Made by a program: the position numbers and the translations under genes. Shown piece by piece: positions 34,177 to 45,293 of a stretch of DNA of 64,000 nt. Source of the stretch: Funiculus sociatus GB2-C1 (GTDB lineage Bacteria > Cyanobacteriota > Cyanobacteriia > Cyanobacteriales > FACHB-T130); contig NZ_JAMPKJ010000004.1 of the NCBI RefSeq assembly GCF_039962115.1, positions 96,364 to 160,363 of the forward strand, in the 5' to 3' direction. The notes beneath the pieces are model-generated. The model ran no database searches. It saw only the letters and a program-made list of their open reading frames with translations, and had not been told where the DNA came from. The stretch's first letter is position 1. The number at the start of each line of letters is the position of its first letter.

Positions 34177-34207
34177 TTAAAAAAAAGCCAGGGGTTAACC
34201 CCTGGCT
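34177..34207 (-). terminator. Intrinsic terminator of rplY
   Basis: A perfect self-complementary stem (AGCCAGGGGTTAACCCCTGG, continuing CT) is followed on the minus strand by a run of about eight T. It lies about 150 bases after the rplY stop and 29 bases before the kinase start. Confidence 0.85.
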
Positions 34208-34356
34208 ATACAGATTAACGAAAACTGAGATTTTGCACCAGCATCAAATCGAGGTGCCTCAATCTTCTCATTCCAGGGCTGAGCCTGGGAACGAAAGCTG
34301 GGAGGTGCCTCCCCCCTGTTGCGAATGGTGCAAGATGTCAGAAAAACCAACCTCAA

Positions 34357-34959
34357 TTATTCGGATTGGGTTGCCTCTTCAGTCTCTGTCTGTTCAGTGC
34401 TGATTTGCGGCGGGAGAACGCTGACAATTACTTGATCTGGCTCGCCTGAAGCTGTAACGCCTGGAGGCAAAACCAGTTCATTGATATGCAAGGCATCACC
34501 AACCTGCATATTAGAGACATCAATTTCAATTGAATCTGGGATACTTTCAGGCGCACATCGCACTTGAAGTTGTGTAAGCACGGGGTCTAATAAGCCGCCT
34601 TCTTGCTTGACACCAGCTGCCTCTCCCACAAAATGCAATGGCACCTCAATATCCAGGTCGCCATGAGCGGCGACCGCAAAAAAACTGAGGTGGTAGAGAG
34701 AGTTTTTCCAGGGATGCTTCTGGACTTCTTTTAGCAGGGTCTTACCACTCCAAGAGATTTCAGGAATGTTGAGATCGATCAGAGTGTTGTTAACAGACGA
34801 CTCTCTGAGTAAGACTTCAGCCTTTTTGACAGGCAAGGTCAGGGAAAGGGATTCAGTTCCTTTGTGACCGTATAAAACTACTGGGATTAACCCACTGCGA
34901 CGAAGCGCATTTGGCTTGCTGCCTTCGGGTCGCTTTTGACATTCAACTGTAACTTGCAT
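34357..34959 (-). CDS. rplY: 50S ribosomal protein L25/general stress protein Ctc
   Basis: The 200-residue protein is the long Ctc-type L25: N-terminal 5S-rRNA-binding domain (VECQKRPEGSKPNALRRSGLIPVVLYG), then the TL5 C-terminal beta domain (DLDIEVPLHFVGEAAGVKQEGG, VSNMQVGDALHINELVLPPGV) and an acidic tail. It binds 5S rRNA in the large ribosomal subunit. Length and motifs are normal. It is downstream of purA on the same strand, separated by a heptad tract. Confidence 0.96.
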   Translation of the reverse strand: MQVTVECQKRPEGSKPNALRRSGLIPVVLYGHKGTESLSLTLPVKKAEVLLRESSVNNTLIDLNIPEISWSGKTLLKEVQKHPWKNSLYHLSFFAVAAHGDLDIEVPLHFVGEAAGVKQEGGLLDPVLTQLQVRCAPESIPDSIEIDVSNMQVGDALHINELVLPPGVTASGEPDQVIVSVLPPQISTEQTETEEATQSE

Positions 34960-34984
34960 TTTCGTCGTTTGTTAGGTGTTCAGG

Positions 34985-35066
34985 GAAAAAGCTAATTGCT
35001 AATCGCTCATAGCTAATTGCTAATTGGTGAAGTCTTCCGATTAGCCATTAGCTATTAGCCATTAAC
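34985..35066. repeat. GCTAATT/TAGCCAT heptad tract between purA and rplY
   Basis: Tandem heptads (GCTAATT, GCTAATC, then ATTAGCC units in the opposite sense) can fold into imperfect hairpins in the purA 3' region. Confidence 0.75.
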
Positions 35067-35068
35067 TA

Positions 35069-36631
<1,563 letters not shown>

Positions 36632-37675
36632 ATGTCTTTATATGCTGAACTACACCGCCATCTAGGCGGTTCGGTTGTACCTCGCGTTCTCTGGCGATAT
36701 TTCCATCGCAGCGATCGCGATCTGGCGCAACGGTTTCCTGAGTATCCTGAGTTTGAGGAATTTTATACGCGCCCGCGCAATACTCTTGATGAGTATTTAG
36801 AACTGCATACGCTGGTAGAAAGTGTCCAAACAGCCCAAACGCTGCCTTACTTTATCTATCGGCTGATTCGGGGTGCTTACATTTTTGAAAATTTGGCATA
36901 TTTGGAGTTGCGCTATACGCCTTATCTCCGAACACCAGACCATTTGAGTCAGTCAGAACGGATTGAGAAAATGGCGGAAATTGTCGATATTGTAGGCATT
37001 TCCAGCCGAGTGCCTGAGTATCCCATTGTCACCAGCCAAATCTTGTGTATGCACTCGCGGTTGCCTTATGAGGTGAACCGGGCGATTGTTGACTTGGCTT
37101 CCCAGGCTAAGGGGTATGTATGTGCGGTGGATATTGCCGGGGGAGATGCCCACTTAGCCGAGCGTTTGGATGAATTTGTGGGATTGTTTGAGTATGCGCG
37201 GAGTCTCGGTATTAAAACCACCGGACACCTGTTTGAAACTTCATCTGGCTGTTATCCCCAACTGCTACCCTATTTGATGCGAATTGGTCACGGCATCCAA
37301 ATTCCCCTAAAGTATCCTGAATTACTGCCCGAAGTGGCTCAACGCAATCAGTGTTTGGAAGTTTGCCCGACCACGTACCTGAAAACAGGCACGCTTGAAG
37401 ATATGCGCCAACTGAAACTGGTTTTCGACCGCTGTTTTGACGCTGGGGTAGACATCGCCATCTGCACCGATAATGCTGGCTTGCACAACGTGCGTTTGCC
37501 CTTTGAGTATGAAAATCTGCTGACTTTAGATGTGATTGGTTTTGACCAGTTGCAAGCTTGTCAAGAAGCAGCTTTCCGCCATGCCTTCGCTTGGCCTTAC
37601 GCTCAGCGTCCCGCCTCTATTTTGACAGGGTTGCTGCAAACTGAATCCGGCGATACTTTAGCAATTGGTGGGTAG
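36632..37675 (+). CDS. Adenosine deaminase-family protein, atypical active site
   Basis: The 347-residue protein is a member of the adenosine/AMP deaminase superfamily: HRHLGGSVV (metal-binding H-x-H), GHLFE (the His and catalytic Glu of the HAGE motif), RIGHGIQ, and CTDNAG near the end. In canonical adenosine deaminases the last motif is TDDP, where the second Asp contacts the substrate; here it is TDNA. The zinc ligand Asp is kept, so the enzyme is probably active but may use a different purine, such as an N6-modified one. Substrate specificity is inference. A strong hairpin follows the stop codon. Confidence 0.85.
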   Translation: MSLYAELHRHLGGSVVPRVLWRYFHRSDRDLAQRFPEYPEFEEFYTRPRNTLDEYLELHTLVESVQTAQTLPYFIYRLIRGAYIFENLAYLELRYTPYLRTPDHLSQSERIEKMAEIVDIVGISSRVPEYPIVTSQILCMHSRLPYEVNRAIVDLASQAKGYVCAVDIAGGDAHLAERLDEFVGLFEYARSLGIKTTGHLFETSSGCYPQLLPYLMRIGHGIQIPLKYPELLPEVAQRNQCLEVCPTTYLKTGTLEDMRQLKLVFDRCFDAGVDIAICTDNAGLHNVRLPFEYENLLTLDVIGFDQLQACQEAAFRHAFAWPYAQRPASILTGLLQTESGDTLAIGG

Positions 37676-37725
37676 GAAAAAGACCTAACCCCTAGCCCCT
37701 TCCCTTTCAAGCGAAGGGGAAATTA

Positions 37726-37754
37726 AAACCCCTCTCCTTTTAGGAGAGGGGTTT
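37726..37754. terminator. Bidirectional terminator-like hairpin
   Basis: AAACCCCTCTCCT pairs perfectly with AGGAGAGGGGTTT across a 3-base loop, between convergent genes. It is preceded by a smaller CCCCTT/AAGGGG hairpin. This block is also a common dispersed repeat in cyanobacteria. Confidence 0.65.
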
Positions 37755-37814
37755 GGGGAGAGGTTAACACCCTTGTAGGGAAGAAGTAATCATTGGAAAA
37801 AGGAAGAGACAGAA

Positions 37815-38693
37815 TTACCGCCTTCTGCCGCTTGAACCAAAACCGCGACTGCGGCTAGGAGCGCGCGATCGCCCACCACTGCCAAAACTTGGGCTTCTCT
37901 CGGCACGGCTGGGAGTAGATCTATTAGAACGGCGCAGAGTGCTAGTACCGTAACCTGATCCTGTAGCCCGACCGCTTCCGGTTGCAGGTGTTCGGCGCAC
38001 CGTTGGTTGATTGTATGAAGGCGATCGCAAGCGTCCAGTAGTCCGGAGAACTTGACGATTACTTACAGCTGGTGGCGGCGCTTGGTAGCGAGTTTGGTAT
38101 TGCTGAACCGCTTGCCCATAAGTGCTGCCATATCCGCCATAGCCTCTGAGAACTCCGCCTGGTTGGTAAACTGGCGGCACATAGTAACGCGGAGAAAACA
38201 ACAAGCTGCCCACAGCTTGACCAGCCAATGCTCCTGCAAAAGGAGTCCAGAAGCTAGGTTGCTGACGCACGACTACGGTTTGAGGTTGACCTGTTTGTGG
38301 GTCGGTTCGAGTTTCGGTAACGTTGTGAATGTATTCAATTTTGAAGTCTTCTGGTATGTGTAGAGATGCCTGACCGTTATCCATCTTCAGATAACCTTTT
38401 TGTCCAGACTTAATTTCTTCGTCGGTCAGACGAGCCATCTGCAAATCTGTATTGCGATAAACAGACGGTGTGCCAGGAGGGGTATTGAGCAACATTACAC
38501 TATATTCCCCATTGGCATCATTGTAAGTAGCCTGTTGTACGGGATATTGTCCCTCACTTAATCGAGTTTGAGCGGACGTTGTGTTGAAATCCCGATTTTG
38601 AGATTGGGTAGGAGGAGGTGTTGGCGCACCACAAGCTAATGTGGTGAAACACAACGTCATGGTCATTAAAAAGATGGTAAATTTTCGCAACAT
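37815..38693 (-). CDS. Lipoprotein with Arg/Ser/Gly-rich C-terminus
   Basis: The 292-residue protein has a lipoprotein signal (MLRKFTIFLMTMTLCFTTLACG, lipobox LACG), so it is probably anchored at the outer face of a membrane. The middle has a glycine/tyrosine-rich segment (FWTPFAGALAGQAVGSLLFSPRYYVPP), followed by a low-complexity tail rich in Arg, Ser and Gly. I do not recognise the family. The basic tail might bind nucleic acid or polysaccharide; this is speculative. Confidence 0.75.
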   Translation of the reverse strand: MLRKFTIFLMTMTLCFTTLACGAPTPPPTQSQNRDFNTTSAQTRLSEGQYPVQQATYNDANGEYSVMLLNTPPGTPSVYRNTDLQMARLTDEEIKSGQKGYLKMDNGQASLHIPEDFKIEYIHNVTETRTDPQTGQPQTVVVRQQPSFWTPFAGALAGQAVGSLLFSPRYYVPPVYQPGGVLRGYGGYGSTYGQAVQQYQTRYQAPPPAVSNRQVLRTTGRLRSPSYNQPTVRRTPATGSGRATGSGYGTSTLRRSNRSTPSRAERSPSFGSGGRSRAPSRSRGFGSSGRRR

Positions 38694-38837
38694 AAACCGG
38701 GATAATGATTTGGGATTTTTGATGCAAGGATTTTGGATTTATAAATTTCTATTTTTAGATTTGGGATTTTGGGTAAATTGTTATACTCAACAATCTATAA
38801 TTTTTCCCATCAACCCCAATCTAAAATCCAAAATCGA

Positions 38838-39446
38838 TTAGAGGGGAATCAGTTCTGGAAAATACTCCAACAGTTGATCGCTTGACAATTCATCGCCCAA
38901 CTGTGCAGGAGAAAAATGAACTTGAATAGCCCGCAATTTTTCCTGATAGTGGACATTTACCAAGGCTTTTAAACCTTGTTTGAGCGCATCAATATTTGCC
39001 AGGTCAGTTTCCAATTGCGGTACTTCACCCTCGTAAGCCACTGTAAGCATTACAATCAAGTTCCGGGTTACAGGCAATGATAACGGTTCATTTCCCCTGC
39101 TAGGATTTTGACTGAAATCAGGTTCGCTCAGATAGCGTTCGGCAGAGTCAGTGAATAGTTCATTCACATAGTCTCCGGCTTCACCTTCATCCCAGAAAAC
39201 ATCGCCTTCATTCGCTGCTGATTGCCAGTAAATATCGTTTTGTAATAAATTCTGGCAAATTTCAACCAATCCTTCCCCTAAGATTGTAATATCGCCGTCG
39301 GCTTCGACTGCCTCCCTAGCGGCACGATTGAGGACTCCCAGGAGAGGCGCAACCTCTGCACCTGCTAGATGGATAAATATACGACAGACCGCAAAGCGGG
39401 TTTTGCCACTGATTCGATTAAAGCGATCGCGCCAAGAAGAAGTCAT
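38838..39446 (-). CDS. DUF1517-type protein
   Basis: The 202-residue protein (ATG at 39446, preferred over GTG at 39476 because TSSWRDRFNRISGKTRFAV is the family-like start) reads as a DUF1517 member: GAEVAPLLGVLNRAAREAVEADGD, NLIVMLTVAYEGEVPQLETD and QEKLRAIQVHFSPAQLGDELSSDQLLEYFPEL. DUF1517 proteins occur in plants and cyanobacteria; their function is not established. No signal peptide is visible. Confidence 0.82.
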   Translation of the reverse strand: MTSSWRDRFNRISGKTRFAVCRIFIHLAGAEVAPLLGVLNRAAREAVEADGDITILGEGLVEICQNLLQNDIYWQSAANEGDVFWDEGEAGDYVNELFTDSAERYLSEPDFSQNPSRGNEPLSLPVTRNLIVMLTVAYEGEVPQLETDLANIDALKQGLKALVNVHYQEKLRAIQVHFSPAQLGDELSSDQLLEYFPELIPL

Positions 39447-39541
39447 GACTTGCCACCAACTGCAAACAATACTCACCTGAGTATATTTTCTACTTTAGGG
39501 GGCGCGTCGCCGATAGCCTTCTACCAAGAGAAGCAAATAGA

Positions 39542-39714
39542 CCCTGGCGAATGTAATTCGCGGCTACACAAACTCTCGTCCGCCTGCGCGGACTAATAAA
39601 TTTTAACCCGCGCACCATTCAGGTAATCCCCTGGCGAATGTAATTCGCGGCTACACAAACTCTCGTCCGCCTGCGCGAACTAATAAATTTTAACCCGCGC
39701 ACCATTCGGGTAAC
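39542..39714. repeat. 86-bp tandem duplication of a dispersed repeat
   Basis: Two near-identical 86-base copies (39542-39627 and 39628-39713) begin CCCTGGCGAATGTAATTCGC. Each contains CGGCTACACAAACTC, a GTCCGCC-TGCGCGGAC inverted core and an AACCCGCGCACCATTC end. Related partial copies occur near 22540-22600, 50315-50350 and 52850-52980. Confidence 0.85.
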
Positions 39715-39780
39715 GCCAGTGTAGCTGCGATTAGGAACATCGCCAAGTTACAAAAATGAGATGCACCCGAAGCGATCGCG

Positions 39781-40383
39781 TCAATTATTCATTGTGTCAA
39801 AATCGGGAAACACTCTGGATAAATCGAGAGACAAATCGGGGAACCCTGGTAAAGTAACAATAGTATTAGATAGAAAAATTCGTTTACTGGCATAACCAAA
39901 GTTGCCTTGCAAGTCTTGATAAGGTTGACTATAAACTTCTAGGCAACTTGCTACTAAATTGAATATCCAGTAGTCAGAAATTCCCGATTCAGCGTAAAGA
40001 GATAATTTCACTTCCTGGTCATACTTAAGCGTAGAATCCGCAACCTCAGCTACGAGTAAAATATCAGATGGACTGGGATGATTCGATAAATAACGATCTG
40101 GACGATAACGTGCAATTACTAAATCGGGTTCAGGTTCGCTATTGGGAGGTAGGATTATTGGTTCTTGTCCTCGGACTATTGCTTGTCTTTGCAACAAAAA
40201 TGTGACTTCGCAAAGCAAACTTGTATTGCAAACGGTGTGGGGGGTTCCTTTAGCTACCATTTGCATCAGTTCTCCCTTGATTAACTCTAGGCGGTCATTT
40301 TCGGTGAGGAACCCCAATTCAATGAGGCGATGATATTCCTCTAAAGTAAAACGTTTGGGAGTAACAGTGGTGATAGTAGCCAT
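39781..40383 (-). CDS. Uma2-family endonuclease (DUF820)
   Basis: The 200-residue protein (ATG at 40383, giving MATITTVTPKRFTLEEYHRL) has the Uma2/DUF820 pattern: LGFLTENDRLELIKGELMQM, EPDLVIARYRPDRY, ILLVAEVADSTLKYDQEVKLSLYAESG and DYWIFNLVASCLEVY. The E-x-x-x-G-E, PD and E-V-x-x-S residues form the PD-(D/E)XK-like nuclease site and look intact. These proteins are very abundant in cyanobacteria; their role is unknown. The gene follows pdxA on the same strand. Confidence 0.93.
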   Translation of the reverse strand: MATITTVTPKRFTLEEYHRLIELGFLTENDRLELIKGELMQMVAKGTPHTVCNTSLLCEVTFLLQRQAIVRGQEPIILPPNSEPEPDLVIARYRPDRYLSNHPSPSDILLVAEVADSTLKYDQEVKLSLYAESGISDYWIFNLVASCLEVYSQPYQDLQGNFGYASKRIFLSNTIVTLPGFPDLSLDLSRVFPDFDTMNN

Positions 40384-40425
40384 AAGGCAATTAGTGAGAG
40401 ATTGCGATCGCATTCAACGACCAGT

Positions 40426-41496
40426 TTACCTTGAACAATTTTGTCGCTGATACGCCAACTCGGTTGCTAATTGGATCGCTGCTTTCATGGAAGTAGCATC
40501 AGCAATTCCAGTCCCTGCAATATCAAAAGCTGTACCATGATCCGGTGAGGTGCGGATGAAGGGAAGACCGATAGAAGTATTAACCGCACGGTCAAAAGCC
40601 ATCAGTTTTACTGGGATTAAACCTTGGTCGTGATAAAGTGCAAGATAGCCATCATGAGCAGATGAAATGCTAGAACCAAACCAGGCTTGACCAGGCTTGA
40701 CCCACATGGTATCTGGGGGAATCGGGCCGTCGAGTTGCAGGTGCGGACGTTTTTGGCGTTCTTGTTCTAGCCAAGGAATTAACCAGTCTATTTCTTCTCG
40801 TCCGAGTTGTCCTTGTTCGCCGCTATGGGGATTTAAACCCGCGATCGCAATCTTTCCCTTTTCTATCCCAAAATCTTCCCGCAAGCACTTTTCCAGCAAA
40901 TCTAGTTTCGCTGTCATCAACTGCGGTGATAATGTTTGGGCAACTTGACAAAGTGGAATATGTGTAGTAGCAAGTAAAGTGCGGAGCGTCCAGCCAGTAT
41001 GAGGCGATCGCGCTACAAACAGCATTCCAAATTTATCAACACCAGCGCGGATGGCTAAAAGTTCCGTTTGACCGGGGTAATGATGTCCAGCAGCTTTCCA
41101 AGCAGACTTGGCGATGGGTGCAGTGACGATGGCATCGAACTCGCCGGAAAGAGTTCGTGCGATCGCAGTTTCCATATAAGCAAAACTAGCGGCACCACTG
41201 GCAGCAGTTCCAGTACCAATTGTAATTTCCGAATCCAGCGGCACATCGATAATAGATAACTCTTTAGTCTGCGAAGGCCGGCTTTGTTCGTATAGCCGCG
41301 ACTTCAGTCCGGCTTGAAACAGCGCAGAGGTGCCAACCACTGTAATATCGCAATCTTTAGTGACATCCGGATCTGCCAGCGCCTTTAGCACCACTTCTGG
41401 CCCAATCCCGGCTGGATCTCCTAATGTAACAGCCAACCGGGGACGAGTTTGCTGTTGTGTGAAATTGGTTGAACTTTTTGTAAAGAAACTTGTCAC
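40426..41496 (-). CDS. pdxA: 4-hydroxythreonine-4-phosphate dehydrogenase
   Basis: The 356-residue protein is PdxA, which oxidises 4-hydroxythreonine 4-phosphate in pyridoxal 5'-phosphate synthesis. Signatures are [20 protein letters not shown], the His-containing [30 protein letters not shown] and [21 protein letters not shown]. Length fits the family. It is divergent from petM, and the Uma2 gene lies 42 bases downstream. Confidence 0.97.
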   Translation of the reverse strand: MTSFFTKSSTNFTQQQTRPRLAVTLGDPAGIGPEVVLKALADPDVTKDCDITVVGTSALFQAGLKSRLYEQSRPSQTKELSIIDVPLDSEITIGTGTAASGAASFAYMETAIARTLSGEFDAIVTAPIAKSAWKAAGHHYPGQTELLAIRAGVDKFGMLFVARSPHTGWTLRTLLATTHIPLCQVAQTLSPQLMTAKLDLLEKCLREDFGIEKGKIAIAGLNPHSGEQGQLGREEIDWLIPWLEQERQKRPHLQLDGPIPPDTMWVKPGQAWFGSSISSAHDGYLALYHDQGLIPVKLMAFDRAVNTSIGLPFIRTSPDHGTAFDIAGTGIADATSMKAAIQLATELAYQRQNCSR

Positions 41497-41554
41497 AGCT
41501 TTCAGTTTAAAATACGACTAACTTTAAATTCACCAACGTTGGAGTTTGCAACCG

Positions 41555-41668
41555 ATGACCGAAGAGATTGTCAAGGCAGCTATATTGTCCTTTTCCTTGA
41601 TTTTAGTGGGTCTGGGCATGGGCTTTTTGTTACTCAAAATCCAAGGCGGCGAAAACGAGTCCTTGTAG
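41555..41668 (+). CDS. petM: Cytochrome b6f complex subunit PetM
   Basis: A 37-residue single-span protein, shorter than most gene finders report: [20 protein letters not shown] followed by [17 protein letters not shown]. The [19 protein letters not shown] core is diagnostic for PetM (subunit VII), a small thylakoid membrane subunit of cytochrome b6f. The ATG at 41555 is the only sensible start. A strong intrinsic terminator follows 22 bases after the stop, so petM is probably monocistronic. Confidence 0.95.
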   Translation: MTEEIVKAAILSFSLILVGLGMGFLLLKIQGGENESL

Positions 41669-41689
41669 GGGAAAATTCTTCATTCGCAC

Positions 41690-41725
41690 AAAAGGCGACA
41701 CGCTTAAAGCTGCGTGTCGCCTTTT
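41690..41725 (+). terminator. petM intrinsic terminator
   Basis: AAAAGGCGACACGC pairs perfectly with GCGTGTCGCCTTTT (14 bp, 8-base loop) and ends in T-rich sequence. Confidence 0.9.
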
Positions 41726-41948
41726 GCGATACTTGTTTAATTTTATAACTCGCCTGTGGCATTGCCATGAGGCGAAAATTTCCTGTTTTGACAGTGGGGA
41801 ACAGCACAGATAGCCCCTATGTTACGCGATCGCATCCTTCCTGCCATTGATCCCAGCTTCCCGGCTTTTGTAAACTTTCTTAGAGTTAAACCTGAGATTT
41901 CTGATAACATCTTATAGAAAGATTAAGATTCCTTACTAATTTATCTAG

Positions 41949-42923
41949 ATGACCGTATTAATAGTCGGTGCCACCGGCACCTTAGGAAGACAGGTGGCTC
42001 GTCGGGCAATAGAAGAGGGCTATCAAGTACGCTGTATGGTACGAAGTGCTAAAAAAGCCGCATTCTTAAAAGAATGGGGCGCTGAACTTGTACCAGGCAA
42101 CCTCTGCGAACCGGAAACCCTCAAAGCTGCCCTCAGCGGAGTAACCGCTGTGATTGATGCAGCAACCTCTCGCCCCACCGACTCCCTGAGTATGAGACAG
42201 GTAGACTGGGATGGCAAAGTTGCACTGATTCAAGCAGCTGCGGCGGCGGGTATTGAGCGTTTTATCTTCTTCTCAATATTGGATGCCGAAAAGTACCCCA
42301 ATGTGCCGCTGATGGAAATCAAGCGGTGTACAGAACTTTTTTTAGCCCAATCAGGATTAAATTACACAATTTTGCGACCAAGCGGCTTTATGCAAGGGCT
42401 AATTGGTCAATATGCGGTGCCGATTTTGGATGGGCAAGCGGTGTGGGTGACGGGTGACACCTCTCCTATTGCCTACATGGATACTCAGGATATCGCTAAG
42501 TTTGCAGTTGCGGCTCTGCGGCTTTCGGAAACAGAAAAGAAATCTTTTCCAGTGGTAGGATCTCGTGCTTGGGGTGCATACGAAATCATCCGCTTGTGCG
42601 AACGACTTTCGGGGCGGCAGGCAAAGGTATCGCGGTTGCCTCTGGGTTTACTACGTGGGGTTCGTTCCACTGCCCGCTTTTTTGAATGGGGCTGGAATTT
42701 AGCTGATAGACTAGCTTTTGCCGAAGTTTTGGCCAGTGGCAAGCCGCTAAGTTCCTCGATGGATGAAGTTTATCCTGTCTTCGGGATAGACAAAGAAGAA
42801 ATCACAACCTTAGAAGCGTACCTGCAAGACTACTTTAGTCGAATTTTGAAAAAGCTTAAGGAAATAGATTACCAAACATCCAAAAATAAAAAGCAGAAGA
42901 AAAAGATGCCTTTTACATTCTGA
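41949..42923 (+). CDS. ycf39: Ycf39/HCF244-like NAD(P)-binding protein
   Basis: The 324-residue atypical short-chain dehydrogenase (NmrA-like) starts with the dinucleotide motif VLIVGATGTLGRQVARRA and contains the Ycf39 hallmarks VIDAATSRPTDSLSMRQVDWDGKVALI, IERFIFFSILDAEKYPNVPLM and LRPSGFMQGLIGQYAVPILD. Ycf39 binds newly made chlorophyll-protein intermediates and assists photosystem II D1 assembly together with high-light-inducible proteins. It ends in a Lys-rich tail. It lies 280 bases after petM with a terminator between, so it is probably separately transcribed. Confidence 0.94.
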   Translation: MTVLIVGATGTLGRQVARRAIEEGYQVRCMVRSAKKAAFLKEWGAELVPGNLCEPETLKAALSGVTAVIDAATSRPTDSLSMRQVDWDGKVALIQAAAAAGIERFIFFSILDAEKYPNVPLMEIKRCTELFLAQSGLNYTILRPSGFMQGLIGQYAVPILDGQAVWVTGDTSPIAYMDTQDIAKFAVAALRLSETEKKSFPVVGSRAWGAYEIIRLCERLSGRQAKVSRLPLGLLRGVRSTARFFEWGWNLADRLAFAEVLASGKPLSSSMDEVYPVFGIDKEEITTLEAYLQDYFSRILKKLKEIDYQTSKNKKQKKKMPFTF

Positions 42924-42937
42924 GCTAAATTTACAGC

Positions 42938-42963
42938 AGTAGGGTGGCATTGTCCACCCTACT
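42938..42963. terminator. Hairpin after ycf39
   Basis: A perfect 10-bp stem (AGTAGGGTGG with CCACCCTACT, 6-base loop), without a strong T-run. It may be a dispersed hairpin repeat as well as a 3' end. Confidence 0.5.
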
Positions 42964-43046
42964 AATTACCGATCCCAAGTTAGTTGCTTACTTGTTAATT
43001 TTTAGTTATTAGATAACTAAAAACCAAGATAAACAAATAGCAAATA

Positions 43047-43988
43047 ATGAACCATTACCGGACTCGAAGCGTGCCTAAAGCAGGGATTATCTACAATGAC
43101 ATCAAACCTGTAGCTTGTCGTGCGGCAGTGGAGTTGAAAGACAAGCTGGCGGCAGATGGTTGGGAAGTTTGCATGGCAACGGGTTCCGGTGGGATTTTGG
43201 GTTACTCTCGCCCGGGTGGTCTAGTTTGTCATACACCGATTGATTCGTTGGCTCCCCCTGGATTTGATGCCGAGATGTCCTTTGCGGTGGTGTTGGGGGG
43301 AGATGGCACAGTGTTGGCGGCATTTCGCCAAGTGGCACCCTGCGGGATTCCCTTGCTGGCGGTAAATACGGGACACATGGGTTTCTTAACTGAAGCTTAT
43401 GTGAACCAGTTGCCGGCCGCCCTGGAAATGTTGAAGACTGGAGAATTTGAAATTGAACAACGGGCGATGCTGTCGGTGCAGCTGTTTCGGGATGATTGCC
43501 TGTTGTGGGAAGCGCTTTGTCTGAATGAAATGGTGATTCACCGTGAACCGTTAACGAGTATGTGCCATTTTGAGGTGGTGATAGGTCGTCATGCGCCTGT
43601 GGATATTGCGGCAGATGGTTTGATTATCTCTACTCCGACTGGTTCGACGGCTTACTCGTTGAGTGCTGGAGGGCCAGTGGTGACACCAGGGGTGCCGACT
43701 CTACAGTTGGTGCCGATTTGTCCGCATTCGCTGGCATCTAGGGCTTTGGTGTTTGCTGATAGCGAAACGGTGACAATTTTCCCAGCTAATTCTAATCCAC
43801 TGGTGATGGTGGTCGATGGGAATGCAGGGTGTTATGTGTTGCCAGAAGATCGGGTACAGATGCAGCGATCGCCTTATTCGGCTCATTTCATTCGCCTGCA
43901 ACCACCTGAGTTTTTCCGGATTTTGCGGGAAAAACTCGGCTGGGGTTTGCCTCACATTGCTAAACCAACATCGGTTGAGTTGCCATAA
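43047..43988 (+). CDS. nadK: NAD kinase
   Basis: The 313-residue protein phosphorylates NAD to NADP using ATP or polyphosphate. The glycine-rich active site [15 protein letters not shown], the [11 protein letters not shown] motif, [11 protein letters not shown] and [21 protein letters not shown] are all conserved. Two starts are possible: ATG at 43047, or GTG at 43071 which would give [13 protein letters not shown], closer to many homologues; the GTG is a realistic alternative. It is upstream of the FBPase gene in the same direction. Confidence 0.96.
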   Translation: MNHYRTRSVPKAGIIYNDIKPVACRAAVELKDKLAADGWEVCMATGSGGILGYSRPGGLVCHTPIDSLAPPGFDAEMSFAVVLGGDGTVLAAFRQVAPCGIPLLAVNTGHMGFLTEAYVNQLPAALEMLKTGEFEIEQRAMLSVQLFRDDCLLWEALCLNEMVIHREPLTSMCHFEVVIGRHAPVDIAADGLIISTPTGSTAYSLSAGGPVVTPGVPTLQLVPICPHSLASRALVFADSETVTIFPANSNPLVMVVDGNAGCYVLPEDRVQMQRSPYSAHFIRLQPPEFFRILREKLGWGLPHIAKPTSVELP

Positions 43989-44045
43989 AAGCTAATAGCT
44001 AAAGGCTCAGAAAGCCTTTAGCTATTAGCCTTTAGCAAAAGTTAA
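43985..44045. repeat. GCTAATA heptad inverted repeat after nadK
   Basis: AAAAGCTAATAGCTAAAGGC and GCCTTTAGCTATTAGC form a heptad-based hairpin just after the nadK stop. Confidence 0.7.
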
Positions 44046-44156
44046 CATAAATAAGCCGGAAAATCTCCAGCTTTCGGTATCCCCCCTCTGATAGACTTCT
44101 AACTGGAATCGCCAGATAAAACGTCGCCAAATCAAGCACTTGGGAGGACAGTCTTC

Positions 44157-45194
44157 GTGGAAAATACGCTGGGATTAGAAATTATAGAGGTAGTTGAGCA
44201 AGCTGCGATCGCATCGTCCCGATGGATGGGCAAAGGCGAAAAGAACACGGCTGACCAAGTAGCCGTGGAAGCTATGCGGGAGCGGATGAACAAAATTTAT
44301 ATGCGGGGTCGCATTGTCATCGGCGAAGGCGAACGGGACGACGCTCCCATGTTGTATATCGGGGAAGAAGTTGGCATTTGCACCCGCGAAGATGCCAAAA
44401 CTTTCTGCAACCCAGATGAATTGATGGAGATTGACATTGCCGTTGACCCTTGCGAAGGCACCAACTTGGTTGCCTACGGTCAAAATGGTTCAATGGCAGT
44501 GCTGGCGATCGCTGAAAAAGGCGGTTTGTTTGCAGCTCCTGACTTTTACATGAAAAAGCTGGCAGCGCCGCCAGTGGCACGGGGTCATGTAGATATTAAC
44601 AAGTCCGCTACCCAAAACCTGAAAATTCTCTCCGAGTGTCTGAACCGCTCGATTGAGGAACTGGTGGTAGTAGTGATGGATCGTCCCCGTCACAAAGAGT
44701 TGATTCAGGAAATCCGGCAAGCTGGTGCTAGAGTGCGCCTGATCACCGATGGTGATGTCTCTGCTGCCATCTCCTGCGCCTTCTCCGGTACTAATATCCA
44801 CGCTTTGATGGGAATTGGTGCTGCACCAGAAGGCGTTATCTCAGCCGCCGCCCTGCGCTGTCTAGGTGGACACTTCCAGGGCCAATTGATCTACGATCCA
44901 GATGTGGTGAAAACAGGCTTGATTGGGGAGAGCAGAGAAAGCAACATTGCGCGACTCAACGGGATGGGTATCACAGACCCAGACAAAGTTTACAACGCTG
45001 ACGAACTAGCCTCTGGCAAGACGGTTCTGTTTGCAGCTTGTGGCATTACCCCTGGAACACTCATGGAAGGTGTCCGGTTCTTCAAGGGAGGAGCAAGGAC
45101 TCAAAGCCTGGTAATTTCCAGTCAGTCGCGCACGGCTCGGTTTGTGGATACTATCCATATGTTTGAAGAGCCAAAGCAGCTGCAATTGAGGTAA
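44157..45194 (+). CDS. glpX: Class II fructose-1,6-/sedoheptulose-1,7-bisphosphatase (GlpX type)
   Basis: The 345-residue protein is the cyanobacterial dual-specificity bisphosphatase of the Calvin cycle. Signatures are [41 protein letters not shown] (metal-binding Asp/Glu), [13 protein letters not shown] and the later [14 protein letters not shown] and [13 protein letters not shown] segments. The start is GTG with GGGAGGACAG about ten bases before it, a strong Shine-Dalgarno; no closer ATG fits. hemA follows 99 bases later, an arrangement also seen in other cyanobacteria. Confidence 0.97.
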   Translation: MENTLGLEIIEVVEQAAIASSRWMGKGEKNTADQVAVEAMRERMNKIYMRGRIVIGEGERDDAPMLYIGEEVGICTREDAKTFCNPDELMEIDIAVDPCEGTNLVAYGQNGSMAVLAIAEKGGLFAAPDFYMKKLAAPPVARGHVDINKSATQNLKILSECLNRSIEELVVVVMDRPRHKELIQEIRQAGARVRLITDGDVSAAISCAFSGTNIHALMGIGAAPEGVISAAALRCLGGHFQGQLIYDPDVVKTGLIGESRESNIARLNGMGITDPDKVYNADELASGKTVLFAACGITPGTLMEGVRFFKGGARTQSLVISSQSRTARFVDTIHMFEEPKQLQLR

Positions 45195-45293
45195 TACGTT
45201 AATGACTAATGGCTAATGGTTAATTACAATTAGCCATTAGTCATTAGCAATTAGTCATTAGTAATTAGCAATTAGTAATTAGCAATTTAGCAA
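45195..45293. repeat. ATTAGNN/GCTAATG heptad tract between FBPase/SBPase and hemA
   Basis: The whole gap is heptads (GACTAATG, then ATTAGCC, ATTAGTC, ATTAGCA, ATTAGTA, ATTAGCA) running to the hemA start. It shows the 7-base period of this repeat family very cleanly. Confidence 0.85.
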
